From Jackrogersella multiformis (Eukaryota > Ascomycota > Sordariomycetes > Xylariales > Hypoxylaceae): a DNA stretch of 64,000 nt. Positions 11,134 through 24,300 of the stretch are shown one piece after another. Position numbers and translations under genes: made by a program. Under the pieces are notes generated by a model, which was given only the letters and a program-made list of their open reading frames with translations, ran no database searches and had not been told where the DNA came from. Every line of letters starts with the position of its first letter. Positions within the stretch are counted from its first letter, which is position 1. The stretch lies in assembly GCA_902806575.1 (NCBI GenBank), contig CADCXD010000002.1, forward strand, positions 992,001 through 1,056,000, read 5' to 3'.

Positions 11134-14100
11134 TCATTCCGAGTCCAAGTTCTCGTCCTGATCCTGTGTCGCTGCTCGCCTGGACCTCGTAGAGCGTGTG
11201 TTAGCCGCTCTTGCCTTAGGGGCCGGTTTCGCCTTTGCCTTGCTGACAGCGGGAGATTTGCCCTTAGCTGCGCTCGCTTTAGCAGCCGGCCTTGAAGCTA
11301 GCGTCTTCGTGTTGGAGATAGGGGAAGAAGCGGCCGCGCGACGCTTTCGTCCATTTGCTTTTGGTGGGGATGACTGAATGACTGGTGCTTCTTCCTCCTC
11401 TTCTCCAACATCACTAAGCTCGCTTCCTTCCTCTTCTTCGGGTGCCTCTGCTTTGTCTTCTTCATTTGCGGGCGCGGGGTCTTCTTCGGGCTCGGAAAGT
11501 TCTGAGGATTCATTATCTTCGTCTCGGACGTGATTTCCCTTGTCATCATAGTAATCCCATTCGGCTACGCCCTCTAGCATATCCTCATCGTCCTCCGATG
11601 AGTCTCTCTCGATATAGGTAGAGCTCTTCTTCGAACGGCCGCTGCGCCTGCGATCTGCTGAATCCGGACCGGGAGAAGACGCAGGACCCTTTTTGGATCT
11701 TGACGGAGTCTTCGTAGATTTGACGGCGGGTCTCTTTGAAGGTGCTTTTGCAGCCTTTGGCGTTCTAACTTTCGGGGCTGCTTTTGGTACCGTCGTTCTA
11801 ACTTTCTTCTGGACAGGTTGTCCTTCACCTCGTTCATCTGCGTTCCTACGTTTCTAAGAGCCGTTGATGTTAATTCAGAGTACATATAGTTGGGATGGTC
11901 TAAGGTTTTGTAACTGTACCTTCTTTTTGTCCACTGATTTCAGTAAATCATCTAGTTGCTCCTCAAGCTCCTCTGGGAGGTATTGCTTCGCTGCTATCTC
12001 CTGCGCTACGCTGTGGCTAGGTAGTGCGGTGTATAACCCCATAGGCAGGCCAACCTTACCAGCGTAGGCCTGGAAACTCCAGTTCCTCTTCTCTTGCCAT
12101 TTTCGTAGGATGTTCTGGGCTAAATCGCTGACCACGTAGAGCCTTTCACTCTCCGTCGGGGTAATGCCGTCCCTAGTCTGTTTCACGCGTTCAGCGTACT
12201 TGAATATCATCCCGAAGTTGGCTTCTGTGGCAATGTTGCTGATGTAGTATAGTAGATATCTAGCATGGTCTATCAAATCATCTACTTCTGTCCCATAGTC
12301 CGGGTGGTGCGCCAATAGGGAGATCAACCTGCCCATCGTTGATTCCATGACGCTTTGTTTAGCATCTCGGAAGAAACGAGCCCTAGACCGTATCCACGTT
12401 TCAATTTGGTTCTTGAGGACCGTATCTGGTTCGAAGGTTGTTAAAAAAATAATCGTATAAAACCTAGGTCGCAGCTTATTTTGTACAAGATACTTCTGAA
12501 GTTTCTCGATAAAAAGCCGACGAACCATGGCGGTTGGGTCTTGTGCTAAGAAGGCCAGTTGATTAAAGTCGGCATGGGAGAAGATCTCTTCGAAGTGCTT
12601 AGAGGTGCACAGCTTCAAGAAAAGCTGCCCAGCAAGCAGTCGAAGGCGAGCTTTGTGGTGCTTAGGCGTGTCCTGTATCTTGCATAATTCGCCAGATTGC
12701 TTCAGAGTGTTTCGAAGTAGCTTGAAGACTGGTTTCGCCAGCTCCCTCGCCTCTTCTAGATCATGTGTGCCTCGAAGGCGATTGATCACTAGCTTGAGCG
12801 CCCAACACTTCACTTGACATTCCTCGTCAAGTTCAGAATCGGGAACCCACTCAGGATCTGATTCTTTGGCATCTGTGCGAACTTTGAACAGAACATCCTC
12901 TATCGCGGTGTCGATGATTCTATCATTGGCATCGGCTGTCACCTTGGGTGCTAGAAGCTCGAGCTGACTGACGGCTGCAAGTTTAGTTATGAAATGAGGC
13001 GAATCATAACCCCAGCCCTTCATGATCCTCTGTAGCAGGTCCGTTGCCGACACCATGCTCTTATCGTCTTTTCTGGCCATCATGACATTGACAGCATATT
13101 TGGCGGCCTTGGACGGCTCTCCATGCAAGGAATAGCTTATCAGTGCCTGGGTGAACTTGCGGTCATCCGGAAGTTCATTGGGATACTTCTTCGAGTAAGA
13201 AGAGCAGGCTTTAAGGGTCTCAACCATGGATGTCTCGTTTGGCTTATCTGCGGTTGGCGCACCATCTACCAGGTCTTTACAGAGTTGCCCGACATGCGTC
13301 TTGAATAGGTCTGGATTATTCTGGGAAATTTCGGTCGTAATCTCCTGCGCCGCAGCTCCAAGTCCGTCCTTGTCACTCTTAGAGCAGTCCATATAGGTTG
13401 AGAGGTGGCTCTTGTTCAATATGATGTAGGCAGAGCGGTAAAGAAGAGGCAACAGAGTTTCCAGCATATGAGGTTTCGGCGAGCCCTGGATTCTCTTAAC
13501 AAGCTCCTTGACGGCCCTATGCATCGTCTTGAAGTCACTCTCTGCAGAGACAGCGAACCTGATCAATTGATAACAGCGGCGATCATGCCAATTGGCAAAG
13601 TTATGTAGATCCGCCTCGACTTTGACCCCGTCAGGGAGGAACTGGGATAAGTATTGGATGGTCTTGTTGAGATTTTGATTTATCCGGTCTGCATTGCCCT
13701 CTGGATTTCCTCCGTTGAAAGCATCGCACTGGCGGACTAGATTTTCCAACACTTTCGAAAACTGCGGTTGCCGCGCCTGTAATGCATTAAATGCTCTTCG
13801 GGCATTACTGTCTAGGTCTCTCACGAGCAGCAGGATTCTTTCCGCACGGATCCTATCTTGGTCATAAGCGGAATCGACAGCCGATTGGGGTTGGGGATTG
13901 CCATTCGATGGCTTTGAGCTCTTTGCCTTCGGAGGCGGAGGGAAAGATAGGGGAATAAGGCAGTCGAACACGACACGCTCTAGCAACACATTGAGTTCTA
14001 GATCGTTGGCGTAAAACGTGTTGAATATTCGAGAAGGGATGCCCGACAAAGCAGAAATTGCCGATTCTTGCCCTGCTGCTATTTCACTGCTGCCTACGGC

Positions 14101-15771
14101 CCAGAGTTTTCCTAGAAGAGCCATAGCCTCGACACGAATAGATGACCTTTTGTCTCGACAACGGTCCGCGAGAGTGAACAAAACTGAGCCCTCCTTATTC
14201 ACCCCCCCGATCGCAGCCAGCTTAGTGACGATGTCACGGAAACTAAAAGTCTCGATAGCTTTCACAGCAGCTAATCTAACTTTTTCGTCGTTATCGTTTA
14301 GCTTATCTCGCAAGCCGTTGACAAATACTGACTCGTCCTCCCGGCTGAGCCCAATGCCGCCTGCAGACGTCGAGACAATATAGCCTACCGCTGTTGTCCA
14401 TGCCGCCCTGATCAAAGGGGATCTATCGTTCCTCCTGCCGACGAAATTATGGAACGCTTGGGAATGCGTTTGGGCGAAGGATAGAGGTGAAATAGGGGTA
14501 GTAAGAATGCTCATTGCAGGATGATCTGGAACTTCGTCATTTAGCTTCAGGGGTGGGTATGCTGCTGGGTCGAGTTCTGGAGAAGGAGGTGGTCCCGCGG
14601 CACCAATGCCAGATATCATGTCCCCTAGTGTCTCAGTTGCCAATAAACGCAACTGGATGTTATCAGCAGATAGCTCGGCGTCGACCTGGGGTATAACGTT
14701 TGGTAAAACCGTGGGTGCTGCTCGCCAAAGCTCGCGCAAAAGTTGATGGGCTTTCCTTAACTCCTTGAACTCCAAATCCGAGGGCCCCGCGGCACCATCG
14801 TCGTCGTCCGAATCGCCATCATCCCTATGCCCATTGGCATGCCCACTGTTCCCAGAGACGTCCATGATCACCTCACTGAAGTACTGGCCCACATAACGTG
14901 CCATCTTCTCTGGGCATGAATTGCAAACTGTCTTGGCCATAACATATGCTTCTGGCTCTTCCTTAGGCAAAAGAGTCGTTTGCTTCCCATTGGCATCCGC
15001 TTTCTCTTTGCGACCTCCCGGTGGTGCCGCTCGTAGGAATTGGGCCATTATGACATCTAGCACAGGCGGTGGCAGCGAGGGACTTTCTTCAACCAATGTC
15101 ACCAAGATATCCGTCATGTGGAATTCAACATCCTTGGCGACTTGTTCACCCGATGCTGCCTTCGAAGAACCAGAAATGCCATCGAAGAACGAGGAGAAGA
15201 GGTAAAGCAGAAGTTCCTCTGCATTTGTGACATCGTTGATTAGAAGAATACTCTTGACCTCGGCAAGGGAGGTTAGGACGTATTTATGTTGAGTATTGTA
15301 TGCGTTGCTTGGATCCCAGAGGGCCGGGAGAATCGTCTTGACAAAGAGGGTATATATTTCCTATAGCCGAACAAGAGGTTCCAGTCAGATCAAGAGTAAT
15401 TATACCAATGCAGATAGCATTCTAAGACGAACCTTGAGTTGTTTCGGTGTAAAAGGTGCCTCTGGAGCGCATAGCTTCAAGATGTCTACCAAGCATGCTG
15501 CCGCGAAGGCCTTAACTCCCGCTTCTCTATGCGAGAGTAGATTAGGAGAGGCTAGCTCCTTTGCGACGTGAGTGAGGGAGTCCTTGTCAACAGTTTCTTG
15601 GTCCATATCAACTAATTCCTTGGAGAGCTTCTCGAGGCGTCGAAGAAGCTCGCCGGTCGCGATTGGCTTTCCGGCGCGCCATGACAAAGGCTCGTCGAAT
15701 TGAAGGGTCACAAGCTCTTCCTCCATTTCCTGATCATCCTCCTCCGGGGCCTCGTCCCTGTGACGCGCCAT
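11134..15771 (-). CDS. pds5: Sister-chromatid cohesion protein Pds5 (BimD/Spo76 family)
   Basis: Three exons on the minus strand (15771-15433, 15360-11920, 11853-11134) join in phase 0 to 1499 residues, the normal size for fungal Pds5. The protein binds the cohesin ring and controls loading, release and acetylation. Family landmarks include PLSWRAGKPIATGELLRRL near the start, KAFAAACLVDILKLCAPEAP, TLFVKTILPALWDPSN, VLTSLAEVKSILLINDV and the HEAT-repeat body with WTTAVGYIVS and DPTAMVRRLFIEKLQKYL. The last exon encodes an acidic and then Lys/Ala-rich tail (KRRNADERGEGQPVQKK, later GRKRRAAASSP), as is usual for Pds5 C-termini. Intron 1 uses a GTTCGT donor; intron 2 is 66 nt. The junctions were chosen by phase and by the conserved QLK-EIYTLF and VDKKK-KRR joins. 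Confidence 0.95.
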
Positions 15772-16293
15772 ATCGAGATCTGAATGATTGTCGACTCGAT
15801 CTAAAGGAACACCGAGGCTATGCGGATACGAGTAAATACAATGTATGTTGTGGTAACGTTCGAAGGGTCTGGCTTCGACTTAGTCTTAGGAGCGGGGCGA
15901 ATGGAACGGAGGATGGAATTGTGGTAATAGATCCGAGCGCGTAACCACAATAATCCAATAATCCGTAGATAAAAAATCAATTAAACGAGAGGTTCGGACG
16001 GGCACTCATAAGATGGACTGCGGAAAAAGAAATGTATACTCGATAGGAGGCTAAAGAGACAAAGATTTAGTGGGACAAATGCCGGAAGGGATTTATTTGA
16101 AGGACCTTTTTCGACGATGAGAATGGTCTTTCCTCTTTTCTCGGGAGGTGTTACGCGACGGAAACTGCAGCAGGGTCAATCAATCAAATTTCCAGCGTCG
16201 CGTATGGTGTCCCAGGTGTCCCTCGTACTTGGTCTACCCTACTAATCCTCTGGAACGCGCCTTACTCCAGTGTGTCTTTAGAAAAGTGGAATA

Positions 16294-16386
16294 TATCTAT
16301 GTACCTAGGTACCTAGGTAGGTACCAAGGTATGGGTACGTAGGTACGCAGGTACTTAGGTACAGGATACATGAGTACTTAAGTACA
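16294..16386. repeat. Cluster of TACCTAGGTA-type palindromic words
   Basis: About 90 bases consist almost wholly of variants of GTACCTAGGTA and GTACNNAGGTA in head-to-tail and palindromic arrangement. It belongs to the dispersed family seen throughout the spacers. Confidence 0.75.
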
Positions 16387-17923
16387 ACTATGTTGACGCT
16401 TGGACCAACGGGACCTTCGAGGTACGTACTTCCCGCAGGTATGGAAAGTACCTAAGTACCTGCCTTACTTGTACCTGAGGCTCTAACAATCCCTGAACCT
16501 CACATCGTGAACTTCTAATAGGTACCTAGGTACTTAGGTAAACAACAACAGCACTGACTATCCGTGATCATGAACCCTATTAACCTAATCTAGTAATGCC
16601 AATTATTCTTGGGATCATTGATTATTTTGATTATCATTTTAGGAATTAATTATTATAAGCAATCCTCCTTGTTAAGACGGCCTTAAGCATTGAATAATAA
16701 GTACAACATTGGTTGAAATATGACCTTCAACGAATTGTCAAATATATTATATAAAATAGCTGAAGAATATATTCGATTTGAATATTCATGGCATTCTTTC
16801 ACAGGTCTCCCCTAGGTAGCAATAAATTACGTCCTAAGTATGAATATTCGTAGTGCTTTTTGTACACGCGAGGCGTGGACGTTATTAAATACCACAACCT
16901 CCGGCTTGAATTATCATGATCACGAAAAGATAGGATGCCATAGCCGTGCCGAAGGCTTAATTGCCTACTCGTTCTTGTGTTATATGACCCGGCTACGGGG
17001 GCTCGTTCGTTTCCATGTTTGCTAGTGTTACTAATATGTTCCCGAAATGGGTGTCACTCGTAGCGAAGAGGGGACGGAATTAGGATAAAGATAAAATAAT
17101 ATAATATTAGTACCTAGGTATATACGATGGATTACCTGTGCAAGATTTCCAATGATTAAATTTGTACTGATTATTTTTGGCTGATTAGATATTCTAGTGC
17201 CTACGCGTTAAGTGGTTGGCTCTCCTAGGTTTAGATCCCCTAATAGATGTAATAGTACTTAGGTAGGTTAAGGGAAAATCAACCAAACGATAGGTCAACT
17301 GACGTTGTTTACTGATTGATTTACTTATCGTTGATTCTACGAGTTCTATTAAGTTCCGTACTGATTAGCCGTGGGTGTGATCTTGTATATTTCATTTTCT
17401 CACCTAACCATCCCACACCAAAATATTTCTTCCTCCTTCACCACTTCACCAACAACTGACAGCATTCTTCATATTTTTCTTCCTCGTGAACGATAATATC
17501 CAAGAAAAAGACGTCTACAATCGTCAAGACTGTGAGTAAATTTCCTCCCTAGCCTTTTTCTCCTTTCTTAACCGATCCTATTTGGTACCATCACTGTTGT
17601 TACACACACCCGTCTACCTTGTTGTCGCCCGTCTCCTACCGAACTACATAACATAACACAACACCGCCTTTCTTTCTGCCGATTTAGTTTTCTACAACTT
17701 ATTTAATCGAACCTTTCTCCCAATTATTTTTTCTTTCCCAACAACCTTCCTTCACACCAACATTCTTTTCCTGCTTTACCACACTCGTTCACCTTCACGA
17801 CAACAACTTCCACTCATTTTGTTAATCGTTTTTGGCATCACCTATCTCTTCCACGGAGATACTCTTCACTCATTCTAACACTTCTTAGTAACCTAAGATC
17901 TGATTGTTCATTCAATACACTTG

Positions 17924-18393
17924 GTAAGTATCTAGGTATTTATTCTTCCTTTTAGCATGGCACCCTATTAGTACACAGTACATACCATACCCTCTCTGTT
18001 CCCAAGATAACCATCTACGCGTTGACGCGTCAATGATTTCTCTCCCATTTCTATTTCTACTTTCTCGTCATTAACACCCATCCCCATCGTAAACTTCCAT
18101 CCAATCATCAACATCCATCCCATCAACAGCTTCCATCCCAATCGTCAGTTTACATCCTATCCTCTGCCCGTTAACATACAAATCAACTACTTGAATACTA
18201 TTTTCCATTTGTACTTCCCCTCTCCCAACATACCATCGTTTACACTTATCCACTCCATCTGTACCATCGTTGTATATTTGTCACTGTCATTCATCCATTT
18301 CGTTTTCCCAGCACAGTTTTATCGTCGAGCCTTCACTCCATCTCCTCCAGACGAGACTATTCACTTGGCTAACCCTTACCTAACATTTTGCAG
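17924..18393 (+). promoter_or_regulatory. Probable 5'-leader intron of the Ser/Thr-rich protein gene
   Basis: A perfect GTAAGTA donor at 17924 and a TTTTGCAG acceptor ending at 18393, preceded by a CTAAC branch-like site at 18380-18384, frame a 470-base pyrimidine-rich interval. The acceptor lies just 17 bases before the ATG at 18411. A second donor-like GTGAGTAAAT lies near 17531. This is inferred from splice signals only; transcript reads would be needed to confirm it. Confidence 0.45.
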
Positions 18394-18410
18394 GTCTAGA
18401 AACCATCGTC

Positions 18411-20692
18411 ATGTCTTCCCAGGAGCAAAACCCCTTGCTCGGCCACGACAAGGAGCGCGTCCGCCAGGACAAAGTGCGCGTTCCTCGCTTCGTCGCGGTC
18501 CGAGTCCGCGAGGTGGGTGAGACCATGGGCGATGTTTACTGCCGTCACTGTAAGTATCATACTCCAAATATATTCCCCATTATTGTGATAATATATCTAA
18601 CCTAAATTCACAGACATGGCTCTTGTCTCCAGCATCTTCCTTGTGCTGACCTGCACAATGGTCGGTTTTGCCCTGTGTCTGGGCCTTTGTAAGTACACAA
18701 ATCAACCATTGCCGTCCTGAGGAGCTGCTCATAGCTAACTGTTATCATTAGCGGCCATCCAGAAGCTACACCACAAGGATGTCGGTCACGGAGATGCTGT
18801 CCACCAATCTGGTGGCTTGGTCGGTCGTCAGGCGTATACCTACGGCGAGCACCCTACTGTCACCATCACGGGCTTGCCTCCAGTTATCACCAACTGGAAC
18901 ACTACCTTGACTGACCATCTCACGGTTACTTCTACTGCCAACGTGACAGTTCCCGTCACCGTCTCCCCTAACGTTACCGAGACCACTTCGGTTGTCCACA
19001 ACGTCACTGAGACTTCTTCTGGCATTTCAAATGCTACTGCCACTGTTACCCCTTTCCACTCGTACACTTGGCCTAACTCTACTGTGACCACCGGTCACTT
19101 TACTTCAGCCAGCGGTGTGTCGACTAGTCACTTCAATGGTAACAACACTTCTTCTGAGTCTGTCACTCTTGTTACCCAGGTTTCAGTTGTCAACGCAACT
19201 CTCACTGTTTTCCCTCTGCCAGCCTTGTCTACAGGTGGCACGGAAGCTGTGACAGGTTCTGTTCCCAACACGACTTCGGCTTTCACGGTGACTCACTTCA
19301 TGGGATCTTCTACCCCATCTGTGTCCACTAGCACCATCTCGGTATCTTCGTCTGAGGTTAGCACCTCTACCAGCACCCGTAGCACTGTCTACACTACCAC
19401 AACCGAGACCGTTATCCCTTCGGAGAACTGCACCATGAGTACCTCCGAAACTGTAACTCCTGTGGTTATTACTTCTACTGCTGGGTAAGTAACAAGATTC
19501 CGTTCATAAGCATAGAAACATAAACTAACATATCTTCTACAGTTCTGATGCCGCCACTGCTAGTGTCTCCGGAACTTCCAGCTCGGTCACTCCTACCGTG
19601 TCTATCCAAGTATTGTACTCCACTATAATCTCGACCTTGACTTTGACCTCGTCACCGTCCACTTCTGAGAACAATGTGTACACTTCTACGGAGACTGAGA
19701 CGACTACCCCAGTTGTTACTGTCGAGATGACCACAAGCGTGACTGAAGGTGAAGGTAGTGGTATCACTGTGTACACTCTGACCAACCTGAGCACCATCAC
19801 TGTTACTCTATCTAGAAGCTCGACTGTTACCGAGACCTTCACTGATATGGGTGTTCACACTTCGGACTGCGGCGCACATGATACTGAAACCGTTACCACC
19901 ACCGTTGTCTCTACTGTTTACCCAGAGGCTACCCTGTCCAGCACTGTGTCTACTGAGACGGTTTCAATCTCTTGGAACACTACTAGCACGTACACTGATG
20001 AGGCTGCCGGGACCAACGCTACGCCTTGCTCTACGTTCACCGTCATTGTGACTCCAACTGCTAGTGCGAACTCTACCGAGTCGTCCCATGTAAGCAACTT
20101 GACCTCAAGCACTGGTACTTGGATCCATTCCACTGGCTCAGTTGACGGCATTACTGGTTCTCAATCATCGTCTGCTACCCCGTGCCACTCTACCCCAACC
20201 GCCACTGTGATCGTAACTCCACTGCCCGCGTCCACTTCCTCTGACAACGGCCCTGGTGTTATCGTCAGCACGATCATCACTACGATCACGACGGGTACTC
20301 TGCACCCTCACAACATGACCGATCTTAGCACTTCCGCGTCTAGCACTGCCTGGGTTCACCCCTTCTCAGTGAACATCACGACCTCTGTGAACGGTACTGC
20401 AAACGGTACTATGAACGGAACTATTAACGCCAACTTCACCACTGCGGAGGATGTTCCCCTAGGCCCCGCCTCTCCCGACGGAGTTGTGCCCCTAGGCTGG
20501 AACATGTCGTTGATCGGAACGCCCGTCACCGACCCATTGGCGAGTAGTGCATTGCAAACCCACGCTACGACCACAATTGCCATGTCTGACGGCGTGAAGT
20601 CGCGCTCCGTGTGGGGTGCTGACGACGGTGAAAACGGCTGGATCTACGTGGTCATGCTGATTGCCGTGATCTCCATCATCCTCGCGATCTAA
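18411..20692 (+). CDS. Ser/Thr-rich, heavily glycosylatable membrane protein with two terminal hydrophobic segments
   Basis: Four exons (18411-18549, 18614-18688, 18752-19484, 19543-20692) join to 698 residues. There is no N-terminal signal peptide. About 46 cytosolic-type residues (including an acidic dileucine motif, EQNPLL, residues 5-10, and a basic RVPRFVAVRVRE stretch) precede a transmembrane helix at about 49-71 (ALVSSIFLVLTCTMVGFALC). This suggests type II insertion. The remaining 600 residues are a Ser/Thr/Val-rich mucin-like region with many Asn-X-Ser/Thr sequons (NVTVPVT, NTTSAFT, NGTANGTMNGT). The C-terminus is a second hydrophobic segment ending the protein (WIYVVMLIAVISIILAI), either a membrane helix or a GPI-type signal. 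I do not recognise a named family. A cell-surface or vacuolar glycoprotein is inference. Confidence 0.8.
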
Positions 20693-21372
20693 GACTCCCG
20701 ACCTGCACCTCACAGTCAGTCTAGCCCCCCTACATAATTCCCTCTAGCATACGCATACTATGCCACATACGTTCCCTCACATCCACCAAGACATCGACGG
20801 AACACTCAGGCACAGGGACATTAGGTTGGACAGATGACTCGGTCAGGATCTGAGATCTTTCTTTGTTTCTCCACCTGGTTATTCACTACTGGGTTTCTAT
20901 TCACATTGATTGTTTGCCCCAGATTGTAATTAAGGGCCTGATATTTTTCTTTCCTTTCACGAGAATGATTTGCACGGAGTACGGTGTATGTGCTTATGAC
21001 TGAACGAAGAAGTCAGAATTGCCTAGCAGAAGAAGCTAAGGCCAATAAATAAAAATGGTGAACGAAATGAATAGGGGTTGTGCCCCTTTAATCCTCTTAT
21101 GATTGTGACTTGGTTAAGCTATTAACGTAATATTTAATGATATATTGCCATTATGTGAGGAGCTCGTGTAATAATCGATGGCATACTTTCGGTAGGTCAG
21201 CCGTAGTATATATCCACGAGTAGAAAATGTGACATTCTGCTTGGTGTTTACAAAAGGAGGCTGGTCCTTAACTATGATATTATGAGAATTCCTAGATGGT
21301 CTCAGTTATTTTATGCAGAAAACAGCTAATTATGAATAACTTGCTTTTATTTAGGCCTACCCTATTATACAC
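20693..21372. other. Convergent 3' spacer
   Basis: This 680-base spacer lies between the convergent ends of the Ser/Thr-rich gene and utp10 and presumably holds both 3' UTRs. Nothing else was seen. Confidence 0.6.
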
Positions 21373-24300
21373 CTATTGCAACATAGAATCTAAGTCCTCG
21401 CCTAGAACTTGCTCTATCTCTCCAATCCAGAGATGCGTCTCGCGCTCCACATCATTGTCGTCATCATCTTGCAGCTCGCTAATATAAGGAAGCATTTCCG
21501 GCAACATAGACAGCCACTCTTCGCCCAACCTATTCGTAAGAGCTTGCTCGCATTTTATGGCTGCGAAACGGACTGACGTTTGCTCGGAGCGTATGTGCTT
21601 CAACAGAGCGCTATTTAACTCCTTTTGATGTTCCTGAGAATCAGCAGCAGCAGCGAGCTCAACTACCGCAGGAACAAGATCATGCATCAAGTTAATGGAA
21701 GAAGCGGAAGAAAACTGTGAAGTTAGGACGGGTGCTACCGCACTGAAGTGGGCTGGAGCTTGCCAAAAGTCGTCCTGATCATGCTCGAAGCACTTGGCAA
21801 GAGTGTTAAGCGCCTTCTTCCACAGTTCCTGTTCTACGGGTTTCTTCGTGTCGGCAGTACGGAGGATATCAACAGCACTGTCGATGATGTAAGATGCATA
21901 GCTAGTGACGATTGACTTGAGGCTGCTGAAGAAGGAAAATAGAAAGCTGTAGATGCTTAGCAGTCGAAGACTCTTCCCTTCAGTATCCTTCTTCGGCAAG
22001 GAAACAGACCAGTCCATCAGCTGTGAGAATATAGGCCGGAATGCCGCATCATTAAGTTTGTATATCATCTTCAATGCGACTTCGTTGATTGCTTCTTCGA
22101 TGCGAGGCATTTGTCTCGGGAAGTCCTCGCCAAGATCGGCCTTCGAGCACTTCAACCTGCGAAGATCGAAGGCACTGAGGAATGTATTCGAAAGGGAAGT
22201 GATATTCTTGGAGACATCCGTCTTCGAATGTTTGTCAATTGCAATACCGAGAATGTCAAGGTATTCTCGCGTAGCCTAGTACCATTGTTAGTTCTACTAT
22301 AGCTGTGATATCATACGTGATAGATAATAACTTACAATAGGACCGGAGTCCGTGGCAGCGACCCAGTTTTGTTCCAGGGCGGAAAATAGCGTCTTGACGT
22401 CGACCTGTTTGGCGAGTAATCGTAGGCACTGTAGTCTAGCATCGTTGGCTTCATTACCTAAACCAGCACTAGAAGACACGCTGGAAACAGCCAGAAGCTG
22501 CCCTAGGTAAGAGCCAGACATCATATAGGGGAGATGTTGCGCTAGCGCTGCCATAAATGCGTAACCAGCGTTATGAAGTTCGACTCCTGAAGTCTCACTC
22601 GTAATGCTATCCGCTATATACGAAAGCGCTTTCGGGATAGCTGAGGGCAGAACAGGCACAACACCATCCTGAAGCACGTCAACCAGGGATGCTAAGCAGA
22701 GCAATGCCATGATGCGGAGTTGATCGTCATTTTGACCCAGACAATGGTCGCTAGCAATGGTCGAAGCAGCTGCCATCACAGCTTCCGGGTCTTTCTTTCC
22801 GTACTTCTCAGAGATCTTGTCCACACAGCCTACGGCCAAGTGCTTGTAGGCCATATCCTCGGAAACTCTAATGATAGCCGTTAAGTGCGGTAAGAATGCA
22901 AGTAAGGCTGCCCTAGAATTGGCGTCCCCTTGGCTCTCCTCGTCGATCCTGACCTCGACAGCCCGTAAGACCTTCCGGCGTAGAACAATATCCGGCCGGT
23001 CTAAAAGAGTTTCGACAGCTTTTATGAACTCCCCGATGGAAAGAAGGTTGAGGAGTTTTGAAAGGGCATCGCCACATCGGTTGTACAGGGTCTTGTGCTG
23101 CTTCAACGAATCTGCCAGAACTAGGAGATCCTCTAACAGCGTTGAATAAAGCTCACGGACCTTTGAGGCCTCCATGTCATCCCGCTCCGTTAGTTTGGCG
23201 ATTTGCGTTGTCAACTTTCTGCTAGACAGAAGATGGGGAATTAAGCTCAACTGGCGGAACCCGATCTTCTGGGGATCTCGATCACCCGGTTCGTTGGTGC
23301 CGAGGAGAACGGAAGATAGACTGGGTCTCGGTTGAAATACATCATTGATCAAGCTGAAAAGTTTGATCAAGGACTGAAGCTGAATTTCGACTGTGAAGTA
23401 GTTGAAGACTTCAGTAGCGAAAGATAACACTTGGTCAGTTGTACCGTACATATTCGTAAGCATGGCCAAAAGCCCAAACAGGAATTCTTCAGCACCAAGC
23501 GTCTCCACCAAGGACACAAATAGCCCAAGTCTCCGATGTGAAGGAATGTGTTCGTACGCAGTCACAAAGCTGAGTAAAAGCTCAGAAGCTCCAGCTAAGG
23601 GACTTACCTTACCCTTCCGTAATGATTGGATGAGTGGCGGGACAACTTCTTTAACTGTTTGATTTATCACATGAGCTGAGTAATCGTCACTTTGACGGAG
23701 CACCGAGCCTCCCATGTGTGTGAAAATTGGCATCACGCTGTTGAGAACCAAATCAGGGGCAACATTTGCTAGACTTGCGACAAGCAGTAGTGCAGTGCTT
23801 TGAACCGAAGGACTCGATGATTTCTGAATGCAATTAACGAGGAGATCGCCGTGTCCGCCTGTGCTATCAATCTTCAGCGACTGGCTGTTCTTGTACGCAG
23901 GAACCATGGCCAATAAACTTCGGAGAATGAGGTTTTGAAGATACCCAAGTTCTGAACCAACTAGTACCCTAAAATGCTGGAGTTCGGAAAGGGCATTGAA
24001 AAGAGCATTAAGTAGCTCCGGGTGCTTTTCAGGATCAGATCCTTCGACGAGTTGTAGCACAAATGTCACTTGTCTGAGCGTCGCGCTCAACTCTGGAGTT
24101 GGCTGTGTACCAAGTCCCCGGTGAGCCTCCGAGGAGCTGGTTCGCCCTCGCTTGCCTGAAGGTGGTTCGGTAGCCATCTTTGCCGCGGGCTGTAGAGACT
24201 CCAGGAAGAACAAAAGAATATCCGTCGTAAGATCAATATTCCTTAGAAGATTTGCAGCCTCACTGGAAACGATACCTCCGTCACTAGATGGGTCTTTCTG

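Larger units (their letters stand above)
15772..18410. other. 2.6-kb divergent spacer between pds5 and the Ser/Thr-rich protein gene
   Basis: This is the longest gene-free stretch in the window. It is divergent and should hold both promoters. It contains dense TACCTAGGTA clusters (about 16294-16386 and 16521-16545), an AT-rich section (about 16560-16860) and, on the right, about 1 kb of pyrimidine-rich sequence that looks like a long 5' leader with at least one probable leader intron. No coding sequence could be supported. Confidence 0.6.

Noticed and set aside
15391..15432. Alternative pds5 exon 1 end at a GTATAAT donor
   Set aside because: It would insert ten residues (VRLRMLSAL) into the conserved QLK-EIYTLF junction; the GTTCGT donor keeps the family spacing.
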